DNA of 64,000 nucleotides. Origin: Planctomycetota bacterium (GTDB lineage: Bacteria > Planctomycetota > Planctomycetia > Pirellulales > Lacipirellulaceae). The notes under the pieces are model-generated. The model did not search any database, had not been told where the DNA came from, and was given only the letters and a program-made list of their open reading frames with translations. The stretch is from positions 1-64,000 of the forward strand of contig JAJRSE010000071.1 of NCBI GenBank assembly GCA_024278955.1, written 5' to 3'. Of this stretch, positions 1-8,080 are shown in pieces (position 1 is the first letter of the stretch; each line of letters begins with the position of its first letter). The position numbers and the translations under genes are program-made.

Positions 1-549
1 AGCCACGCAAGCCGAATGCGTGGTACAACAAACGTGTGGACATGCTGATACCTTCCTGGAAGAAGTCGTTCAATCACTTCTTACTGGAACAGCATGTCCA
101 CCTTTTTGTAAGCCATGTACGCTTTAGTCGGATGAACCTTAAATATAGCTCCTGAAATGCCAGGGAGAGCGAAAGCTGGCAAACGCGGTTAGTCGCTGGA
201 ATAGCAGGGTATTCCGGAGATATCTCATGCCTACGGGCAAATCGCGATCCCGAGTAGGTGGAAAAGCCCCTAGGATTTCCACTAGGCTATTTCAGCAGTA
301 AGCACAAAGTTGTTGGCTTGGGGTGAAAAATCTCCGGAGGCTGTTGTGTGCTGAAAAATGCCTGCGAAAAAATTGTGGCTTAGGCGCGTAGAAAGGTTTA
401 GGCGGCGCTGTGGGATAGGGAGAATTCTTTATCACAATAACCGTAGCCTGCGGCTTTCTTAAAGCAACCTGTTGGTACGGATGCGGTTCACCGATATTAG
501 TATCAGCGACAAACCTTTAACGTCATCTTGCTCAGGAGGTAAATTGACC

Positions 550-894
550 ATGTCCTTTGAAATGTTACCCTCGCTCTCTGGAAAGCTTGCTCTTGCACAT
601 AGGGTTCTTGAAACGATTGTACTTCGCACGAGCGAGGGTGCCGTTTTCACGATCTCGATCGGCAAGTCGATGTTACCTGGCGATCGTAGTTCGATTGGGG
701 CAAAGGTTACTTTGCTGTCGAATCCTGATATTCATATTGGCATCTGCGTAGGAGAGACACCCGAACAAGTGTGCATCGCTGCTCAGCAAATGGTAGAGAA
801 AACCATGCGCCAAGGCGAAGCGGTTCAGAAAAAGTCTCTGGTGCCAAAACCACACATCTCATTAGGCTTGAAGCAGTCGCTTCCGTCCAACTAA
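550..894 (+). CDS. hypothetical protein
   Basis: ORF 472..894; internal ATG at 550 follows a strong AGGAGGT ribosome-binding site. No family recognised. Confidence 0.55.
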   Translation: MSFEMLPSLSGKLALAHRVLETIVLRTSEGAVFTISIGKSMLPGDRSSIGAKVTLLSNPDIHIGICVGETPEQVCIAAQQMVEKTMRQGEAVQKKSLVPKPHISLGLKQSLPSN

Positions 895-946
895 ACACGA
901 ACCAAAAAAATCTTTCCTGCTGTCCAACGGACTCACAAACGCTGGA

Positions 947-1056
947 GCATTTCCTTAAAAAGCATGGCCACTGAGGTCTCCGAGAAAATACTGAAGTGAA
1001 TAACTTTCTCTCGGTGTTCTCTGTGAACTCTGTGGCTACACAATTAAAAGAACTGC
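947..1056. repeat. CACAGAG-type palindromic repeat, copy A (inverted relative to copy B at 3072..3196)
   Basis: Reverse complement (gcagttcttttaattgtgtagccacagagttcacagagaacaccgagagaa...cacttcagtattttctc...ttaaggaa) closely matches 3072..3196. Confidence 0.8.
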
Positions 1057-1145
1057 TCTAGGCTTTGTGTGCTTCGTGCTTTGTGGTTGAAAATCCCCGA
1101 CCTTTCTTGTGAACGGTTGCGATTCAAGTTCGGAGAGTTTGCGAG

Positions 1146-2273
1146 ATGGCAAGAGGAAATATACGAGTGCTGGTGGTAGACGACTCGGCGGTGATTCGAG
1201 AAATCCTTTCTGATGCGCTCGCAAATGCCGACGGAATCGAGGTCGTTGCAACTGCTGGCGGAGGAAAAGAAGCCTTGGCTCTTATCCAGAAGGATCCGCC
1301 TGACGTTGTGACTCTCGATATTCAAATGCCAGGGATGGATGGCCTTGAAACGCTGAGCGGGATCCTCAAGTGTAGCCCTTTGCCTGTGATTATGGTTAGC
1401 GCGCTGGCCAAACGAGAGGCCGATATTACGCTCCAATCGCTGGAACTGGGTGCGCTCGACTACGTAACCAAACCCAATAGCGAAATTGTCTGTCATGAAG
1501 ATTGGCGAGAAGCCCTGATACGAAAAATCCGCACGGTGGCCCCGACCGATGTCCGTCGCGTACTAAAGATCCGCGAAGAACGTAAACAACGCATGGCAGC
1601 CCGGCGTAAAGAGGCGGCCTTGCGGCCTCCGGTGCCAAATAGCTCCTGTGGAGATTTCGAGGAGGCTTGCATTGCGATTGGCATTTCTACAGGCGGCCCG
1701 CCGGCCCTCAATGCCTTGATGTCTTCTCTTCAGCCTCCTCTCCCGCCGATTGTAATTGTTCAGCATATGCCTGCCCAATTCACGCTGCCCTTTGCAGCGA
1801 GGTTAGATTCGGTGTCAGAACTCTCGGTCAAGGAAGCTGCCACGGGCGATGTATTGGAATCGAATAAGGTCTATGTCGCACCAGGCGGCCGGCATCTTTA
1901 CCTGCGGCGCAGAGGGACCCAAGTGGACATTCGGATTCGCGATGAGGAGCCCGTCTGCGGCCATAAGCCCTCGGTCGATGTCATGATGAAAACAGCCGCG
2001 AAGGCGTTTTCGGAGCGTTGTCTTGGCGTAATTATGACCGGCATGGGGCATGACGGTGCAAACGGTTGTAGCGAAATTCGAGCAGCAGGCGGATACGTGT
2101 TGGGACAAGACCAAGCCAGCTCGGATGTCTACGGAATGAATAAAGTCGCCTTTACTCAAGGCCATGTCGACAAGCAGGTTTCGCTCGAAGAAATGCACTC
2201 TGCCATCACTCGGCAATGTCGACGATTGTTTCGTTTGAAAAAAGACAGATCGAGTACTACCGCGTTAGGTTGA
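1146..2273 (+). CDS. cheB: chemotaxis response regulator protein-glutamate methylesterase CheB
   Basis: N-terminal receiver (VLVVDDSAVIREIL, VVTLDIQMPGMDGLE) plus methylesterase motifs IGISTGGP, VQHMP, MTGMGHDG. Confidence 0.93.
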   Translation: MARGNIRVLVVDDSAVIREILSDALANADGIEVVATAGGGKEALALIQKDPPDVVTLDIQMPGMDGLETLSGILKCSPLPVIMVSALAKREADITLQSLELGALDYVTKPNSEIVCHEDWREALIRKIRTVAPTDVRRVLKIREERKQRMAARRKEAALRPPVPNSSCGDFEEACIAIGISTGGPPALNALMSSLQPPLPPIVIVQHMPAQFTLPFAARLDSVSELSVKEAATGDVLESNKVYVAPGGRHLYLRRRGTQVDIRIRDEEPVCGHKPSVDVMMKTAAKAFSERCLGVIMTGMGHDGANGCSEIRAAGGYVLGQDQASSDVYGMNKVAFTQGHVDKQVSLEEMHSAITRQCRRLFRLKKDRSSTTALG

Positions 2274-2580
2274 ACCACAACGACTTAGCGATGTTGTGCT
2301 AGGGGCTAAACAGCTATTCTCGGGCCAGACGTAGCGATTATTCCTGGCCAATCTCGAAAGTTGCGAGTGAAAGCGAATTGGTCGAATCTTTCTCGTGCTA
2401 ACCAGAGGTCTCGTTCCGGTTTTTTTGACAAGCCTAGTGTCTGTACCCCAGCTATCGCTTGGATGCCGGCGGCTCGCTCCTTATTGTGGCGTACGATTTG
2501 ACACAGAATTGTCAGTGCTACATGAATCATTTAGCGAGTCGGCCTTCGGGCTAAATTGGAATCTTACTGGAGGAAGCCCT

Positions 2581-3036
2581 GTGAGCCAAAAGAAACATTT
2601 GTCGACACTTTTGCTTGTCGACGACGACCCTAGCATGGTGCGTCTCCTGGCAAAAGTTATCGAAAGATCCTTGGGCGACCAGGTAAAAATCGAAACGCTT
2701 ACCGATCCGGTCGAGGCGCTGTCCCGGATTGAATCGGGAGGTGTAGAGATCCTTCTCACCGATTTAGAAATGCCAGGAGTCGATGGACTCGACTTGTTAA
2801 AAAGTGCAAAAAGCCGCAATGCCTATACCCAAGTGTTGCTCCTCACGGGGCACTCAACTCGGGATGCTCTACTCGAGGCGCTCGAGTCGGGGGCTACCGA
2901 CTACTTGCTGAAACCGGTCGATCAGGAGCAGTTGCTCGAATTGGTCAGCCAAGCCTACAGTCGCCTTCAGCGATGGCAGCTCGTGTTGGCTGAAACTTGG
3001 CGGAAAAAACGCACCCAACCGGTAGCAGCCGAATAG
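2581..3036 (+). CDS. response regulator (receiver domain)
   Basis: GTG start after a GGAGGA ribosome-binding site; LLLVDDDPSMVRLL, ILLTDLEMPGVDGLDLL, LLKPVD receiver motifs. Confidence 0.85.
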   Translation: MSQKKHLSTLLLVDDDPSMVRLLAKVIERSLGDQVKIETLTDPVEALSRIESGGVEILLTDLEMPGVDGLDLLKSAKSRNAYTQVLLLTGHSTRDALLEALESGATDYLLKPVDQEQLLELVSQAYSRLQRWQLVLAETWRKKRTQPVAAE

Positions 3037-3071
3037 TGCGTGTCGCACGGACATATTCCAGTCAATTTAGT

Positions 3072-3196
3072 GCAGTTCCTTTAATTGTGTAGCCACAGAG
3101 TTCACAGAGAGCACCGAGAGAATGTGGTTCACTTCAGTATTTTCTCTGTGCTCTCTGTGTGCTCGGTTGAGGTGGCTATGTTTTTTAAGGAAGTGC
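3072..3196. repeat. CACAGAG-type palindromic repeat, copy B
   Basis: gccacagagttcacagagagcaccgagagaa ... ttctctgtgctctctgtgtgctcgg...ggtggc; internally palindromic and inverted relative to 947..1056. Confidence 0.8.
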
Positions 3197-3326
3197 TTAG
3201 TGCTATCAGCGGAACACCCGCCTGGGGCTTGCTCTAAAAGACGAACGACCCAGAAGAATGCGAACGATGGCGAGTCGTGTATTGGGATCGAATAATTTTA
3301 TAACTCAAGCTATGAGGAGAAATGAA

Positions 3327-3659
3327 ATGACTTTAACAACGAACGAAAAAAGTGCCGTCTATTCGACGCTTGGAGATGATCCCGATCTGGGAGAATTGGT
3401 CGAAATGTACGTCGACGAGATGCCTGAGCGTATTGCTGCCTTGGAAGAGGCTTTCCAAAGCAGCGATCAAGAGTCGCTACAGCGGGCGGCCCATCAGCTT
3501 AAAGGAGCAGGTCAAAGCTATGGCTTCGATCCGCTAACTCCCTTGGCAGCGGCAGTCGAGTATGCCGCTCGCGACAAAGAACCCGAAGAGAACATCCGAA
3601 AGGTTCTGGACGAATTGCTAGACGTTTGCAGTCGAGTTCGGGCAGGAGTTCCAGACTGA
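3327..3659 (+). CDS. Hpt (histidine phosphotransfer) domain protein
   Basis: ATG at 3327 after GAGGAG; AAHQLKGAGQSYGF Hpt motif. Confidence 0.85.
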   Translation: MTLTTNEKSAVYSTLGDDPDLGELVEMYVDEMPERIAALEEAFQSSDQESLQRAAHQLKGAGQSYGFDPLTPLAAAVEYAARDKEPEENIRKVLDELLDVCSRVRAGVPD

Positions 3660-3699
3660 CCGCGTGTCAATCGCATGCGGCAGCTCAAATTCGACGACA

Positions 3700-4041
3700 C
3701 TACCCTGGCGGCCAGCTCAACGCTCGACCTCCAAGCAAATGGAAATGCAGGTGGTCAACCGTTTGCCCGCCATCCTCACCACAGTTGACGACCACACGGT
3801 AACCGTTTGCTAGCCCCAGCTCTTTTGCGAGGCGACGAATCGTGAGCCAAAGATGGCCCAGCAGCTCGGCATCCTCGTCGGCCAATTGGTCGATCGAGGC
3901 GATTGGTTTTTTGGGAATCAGCAACACATGTGTCGGCGCCTGCGGCTGAACATCGCGAAATGCCAAACAGCGATCGTCCTCGTAAACAATCTCGGCGGGG
4001 ATTTCACGGTCGATGATTTTTTGAAAAATCGTGCTAGCCAT
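3700..4041 (-). CDS. HIT (histidine triad) family protein
   Basis: [43 protein letters not shown] and [10 protein letters not shown]. Confidence 0.95.
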   Translation of the reverse strand: MASTIFQKIIDREIPAEIVYEDDRCLAFRDVQPQAPTHVLLIPKKPIASIDQLADEDAELLGHLWLTIRRLAKELGLANGYRVVVNCGEDGGQTVDHLHFHLLGGRALSWPPG

Positions 4042-4046
4042 AATCG

Positions 4047-4310
4047 CTAATTATTTCGCAGTTGAGAAAGGTCCACGGCTTCGTCCGCTAGCATCACAGG
4101 AATGGCATCGATTACCGGATAGAGCATATCGCCAGCTTCTCGCACCAAACCCGCGTCCAGAAGGCGGTCGAGTGGGTGTCCTGCCACATTAACGATTTGT
4201 CCCGCCTTGATTCCTTGGTTAATTTGCTCGACAAGCTTCTCATCAGCAAGCGTCAGCAACGATTGGCTCAGGGGACACCGTAATACGTTAAAAAGTTCTT
4301 GATCAAACAC
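4047..4310 (-). CDS. Trm112-like small protein
   Basis: Short Trm112/YcaR-like start ([27 protein letters not shown]) and [12 protein letters not shown] end. Confidence 0.75.
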   Translation of the reverse strand: MFDQELFNVLRCPLSQSLLTLADEKLVEQINQGIKAGQIVNVAGHPLDRLLDAGLVREAGDMLYPVIDAIPVMLADEAVDLSQLRNN

Positions 4311-4633
4311 GTTGTATTTTGTCGCTGGTAGCTACTCTGAGCCACTCCCAACCAGGGCCGGGCGGCTGCGTCTGAAACGAAATATCGGAGCATCTATTGT
4401 ACGAAGAGATGCCATTTTCTGCTAGCATCCCCCCAAGCGGGCGAGCAGGCAGAGCGCAAGCTTCCTAGTTTACTGCGTTGCTAGCGTCCCGGCGAGGCGA
4501 AATTGATGAAGTCGTTCGGATCGTGCCGATGAATAATCCAAGAGACTCTAGTACACCACTTTGGACGAGCAGGCAGATTTTGCTCGCACCTTGGGTGTTC
4601 GTTATCTTCCGTTGATTTCTGAGGGATTAGAAA

Positions 4634-5266
4634 ATGACGATAGCTCGACTTGGGGCATTTGTTGTACTGTTGCTTGCCTTGGGGATTTTTCCCAAAATTG
4701 CCGGCGCGCAGAACGTCACCTACGAAAACGGGGCGGATGGAGTTCGCTACCAAGTGACCACCCGGGTGATCAAGCGACAAGTTCCTGTGACCGTTATGCA
4801 AGATCGGCAACAGACCGTCTACGCTCAGCAGGTCACGACCAAAAACCTTGCCCACCAACAGCTCTATTGCGTGCCTACAACTCAATATCAGTGGCAGTCG
4901 CAACTCCGCGGGCGCTGGAATCCTTTTGTGACACCCTACTGGACCCACAACCTGCAACCGGTAACCACTTGGCAACAGCAGGTGGCAAACGTCCAAATTC
5001 CAGTAAGCTCGGTAGCTTGGGTGCCACAAACCAAGACCGTCCAGGTTCCGGTTACGCAGTACCGCACAGCCGAAGAGACGGTCACAACTCGAGTCGCAAT
5101 GAACGAGTCCCGTCGTTTGAGCAGCACGCAACCAAGCGGTGGGAGCACGGCAACCATCGCAGCTCGTCCCAGCACGGCACCTATCGGCGGGGTACGAATG
5201 GATAACGACCCCCCTCGCCAGTCAACCGGCGCCTGGCAATCGCCATCCGACTCTCGCTACCGCTAA
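4634..5266 (+). CDS. secreted hypothetical protein, Val/Thr/Gln-rich repeats
   Basis: Signal peptide, then repeated V(P/Q)V(T/P)..Y/T..VTT units (RQVPVTVMQDRQQTVYAQQVTTK, TKTVQVPVTQYRTAEETVTT). Confidence 0.7.
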   Translation: MTIARLGAFVVLLLALGIFPKIAGAQNVTYENGADGVRYQVTTRVIKRQVPVTVMQDRQQTVYAQQVTTKNLAHQQLYCVPTTQYQWQSQLRGRWNPFVTPYWTHNLQPVTTWQQQVANVQIPVSSVAWVPQTKTVQVPVTQYRTAEETVTTRVAMNESRRLSSTQPSGGSTATIAARPSTAPIGGVRMDNDPPRQSTGAWQSPSDSRYR

Positions 5267-5297
5267 ACAAAAAGTCCAGCGAGCGATAACGGCAAAC

Positions 5298-5337
5298 AAA
5301 AAAGGAGTCGAACCCGTAGGTTCGACTCCTTTTTTTA
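5298..5337. terminator. rho-independent terminator (bidirectional look)
   Basis: aaaaaaggagtcgaacc cgta ggttcgactccttttttt: long perfect stem with A/T tracts on both sides, between convergent genes. Confidence 0.92.
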
Positions 5338-5397
5338 ATCTCGCTGTGCTGGCGTGAGGTGGACGGAGGTGTGCCAACACAACGTAAGACGGTTACT

Positions 5398-5694
5398 TTA
5401 TCTTTGAGCGGCCCGTCGTCGCGGCTTCCGCTTCGTCGGTGTGGCACCCCATTCCTTCGTCAAGCTTTCAAAAACCTCGGGAGCTTCGTAACGCACAACC
5501 TCTTTCGACTCAGGCATCGGGCCAATCAACCCCCGAAAGACAGGCAAGCCTCGCAGACTCAGGTCGGTGCTGCAGTCGTCGATGCCAATTTGAGTATGCA
5601 TCTTCAGTACCGTTTCTTCGTGGGCGTAATCGCGAGTACGTAACTCGCCATTCTTGCCGCGAGTGACGATGCGAATCGTTTTCTGGGAAGTCAT
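5398..5694 (-). CDS. hypothetical protein
   Basis: ORF 5398..5922; start at MTSQKTIRIVTRGKNGELRTRDY (5694) is more plausible. No family recognised. Confidence 0.5.
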   Translation of the reverse strand: MTSQKTIRIVTRGKNGELRTRDYAHEETVLKMHTQIGIDDCSTDLSLRGLPVFRGLIGPMPESKEVVRYEAPEVFESLTKEWGATPTKRKPRRRAAQR

Positions 5695-6175
5695 ACGATT
5701 CCTCTGAGTTGGGGAGGGGACGGGGAAGGAGTGCTTCAGGATAAAAAAGATATCGACCGAGTCGGCGGGACTAGCGAAGGTTTTATCAACCACGCTTACA
5801 CTCAGAACAGCACGAGAAATCCGCAAATCTGTTCCTGCTCGGCAGGTCCCGCACAACCTGAGCCCACTCAGATCGGGTGGGCCGGTTGTATTGCCTAAGA
5901 GCCCATCGACCCTGCGGAGCATACGGTTTGGGCTCTGCTTAGCGTCTCGGGTTTGAGATCCTACGAAAGTCGGGCTGAAACAGCTTGTAACTGCCAGGCA
6001 AGATCTGCGGGCAGACGCCCCTGAAGCCCTTCAAAGTGATATTAGCCAGAGCCGAAAGAGATCGAGCCACAACGGCCCATCGTGGCCTGTGGCAAAAAAA
6101 GACCTGACTTGGCGATCTGCCTTGGCAGACGTCATTGCTAGATTGCCGCGCTCGTATTAGATTAGTAGCCCATCC

Positions 6176-6257
6176 GGAGGGTAAGCGAATGGCTAGCAGA
6201 CTGATTCGAAATCAGTTGCCCCGCAAGGGGTTGAGGGTTCGAGTCCCTTGCCCTCCG
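6176..6257 (+). tRNA. tRNA-Ser (anticodon CGA)
   Basis: Acceptor GGAGGGT/GCCCTCC, anticodon arm ACTGA-TTCGAAA-TCAGT, long variable arm, GGGTTCGAGTCCC T-arm. Confidence 0.93.
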
Positions 6258-6566
6258 CTTTTTAAGTCGTCGACTCCGCGTTAGTTGCAAGTTCTTTGGC
6301 AAGCTGGAGAGAGAAAACGCGGAGAGCGATGAGGCAGGTGGATGTCGTTGGTGAAAACGTGCAAGGGCATTGGAGCGTATCGTTGTCGCGTCGTGCCGGT
6401 TATCGGTGTGGGTGGAATGAGAGGGACGCCACGAGGATGAAACTGGCGAGTATTTCCTGGAAATCGAGCGAGGCTTAGAGGAAAATGGAAGGCTGAGCGG
6501 TTCGTTTGTCTGCGCCGGCAGACTTGCGGCAACCGTGCCTTCTCTTCTCGATTTTCTCCTCTTGCC

Positions 6567-7460
6567 ATGTTCCGTGCAATTTTTTTTCGGCAGCTTCTAG
6601 GTGCAGCGAGTCTCTGTTGCTTCGTGGCAGCGTTTGCTGTGGGTGAGCTTCGAGCAGCGGTAACGATTCAAATAGCCGAGGGCCGAGTCCTTCGCGGCGA
6701 GGTGGACGCAAGAACTACCGAGCAGCATCTTTGGATTCGTCAGGAAGAAAACCGCATCACGCTGGCAACCCAGGTTAGTTGGTCTTCGGTTACAGCAGCA
6801 GCTATCGACGGAAAGAATGTTGAGGTTTCAGAGTTGCTCGAAAGATGGCCTCAGCTGGCAAGCAGCGGCTCGGCGAACAATTTAGTCGAGGCAATGAATC
6901 TCGACGCAGGTCTAGATGAGCCTTGCCTTGCTCCTAGACACGCTCCCAGGCGGATCGTAGCGATCGAGATAGAAGCGTATTTGGTCAATCTCGACCGGGA
7001 CGTAGAGCCCGACGGCCTAGAGCTGGCGATCGCGGCGTTTGACGATCGCGGAGATTCGGTGCCTGTGCGTGGAAGCCTCACTGCCCGGCTGGTCGGTGAG
7101 CGCGACGAAAAGCGATCTGGAAAAATTCGTTTTGAAGAACTACAGCGTTGGAGCCAACCGGTTGAGCTCGACGATTTCCAGGAAGGCATTGCCAGCTACC
7201 CGTTGCGATTTCGCTTGGTTCGCCCCGAGTTTGATTTCGAGCTGATTCCTTACGCATTACTCAACGTGCGGTTGGGAATCAGCGGAGAAGGGAATTTTGA
7301 AGCGAGCATCCCGGTCATGATTCGGCATTTCAATCCGTTCCGCGACCAGCTTCAGAAGTACGTCCGGAGCCGATTTTTACCCGAGGAATTGACCGGAGAA
7401 GTGAGACGCCGAAAAGTCGCTTACCCGGGCTCCGGTCTTGGGGCTTGGTCTCGCCATTAG
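6567..7460 (+). CDS. secreted hypothetical protein
   Basis: 297 aa ORF with an N-terminal signal-like hydrophobic segment; no family recognised. Confidence 0.7.
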   Translation: MFRAIFFRQLLGAASLCCFVAAFAVGELRAAVTIQIAEGRVLRGEVDARTTEQHLWIRQEENRITLATQVSWSSVTAAAIDGKNVEVSELLERWPQLASSGSANNLVEAMNLDAGLDEPCLAPRHAPRRIVAIEIEAYLVNLDRDVEPDGLELAIAAFDDRGDSVPVRGSLTARLVGERDEKRSGKIRFEELQRWSQPVELDDFQEGIASYPLRFRLVRPEFDFELIPYALLNVRLGISGEGNFEASIPVMIRHFNPFRDQLQKYVRSRFLPEELTGEVRRRKVAYPGSGLGAWSRH

Positions 7461-7485
7461 GGGAGAGCGGGTAAGCTGAGAACTC

Positions 7486-7683
7486 TTAGGATTGGGGCGT
7501 TGGTGGCTGTTGTTCGCTGCGGCGGTCGCAGCCGGTGCGTCGCTCTGGGTGCTCTTCTGATTTGCCCTGCTGGGCAGCTTGTTCTTGGCGGCGTTCTTCT
7601 AGCTCTCGTTTTTCGATCAGAGAGTTTAACTCGGACGGTAAGTTGAGTCGGTCGGTCATCGGTCGCACCTCAGCGAGTGTCAA
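7486..7683 (-). CDS. small hypothetical protein
   Basis: 65 aa charged ORF; weak support. Confidence 0.35.
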   Translation of the reverse strand: MTLAEVRPMTDRLNLPSELNSLIEKRELEERRQEQAAQQGKSEEHPERRTGCDRRSEQQPPTPQS

Positions 7684-7833
7684 AGGGTTTCAGAATGCTT
7701 CAGTAGCATAAAGAAGAATAGTACGCGGAGGAACGCAAATCTCAACATCTGCGTTCATCCGCATCTCATTCTTACTGCCGCTGACTGAAAATAGTATAGG
7801 GGGCTGTGTTTGGTGGTAGCTTCAACCCTACGA

Positions 7834-7924
7834 GTAGTCTAACGCAGCTCAACATTCGAGTTGGGTGCCACTGCTGGCTTGCCCAGCAGTGGCACCCGAA
7901 AACCAAGCTGCGATGGAATACTAG
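7834..7924. repeat. MITE/REP-like palindromic element, family 1 copy 1
   Basis: Core gggtgccactgctggcttgcccagcagtggcaccc plus flanks; imperfect terminal inverted repeat tagtctaacgcagct / agctgcgatggaata. Confidence 0.75.
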
Positions 7925-8029
7925 TGCTTTGTCATAGCTGAAAATTGGGGTGCTGGCTGTCAGAACAACCTACTGGATAACAACTTCTGTCAGCCAGCAC
8001 TCCAATTCTAAGAGTTGTCAAAACACTAG
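7921..8029. repeat. MITE-like palindromic element, family 2
   Basis: ctagtgctttgtcatagctgaaaattggggtgctggctgtcagaa ... ttctgtcagccagcactccaattctaagagttgtcaaaacactag; about 45 nt imperfect inverted arms. Confidence 0.8.
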
Positions 8030-8080
8030 GGGGTGGTGTTTGTCGTGTCGTTGTGGTTCCAACGACTCAGCGCTGTCGTA

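Noticed and set aside
160-285. c-di-GMP (GEMM) riboswitch
   Set aside because: Hairpins present but the conserved GEMM core words could not be matched; left as an unassigned structured region.
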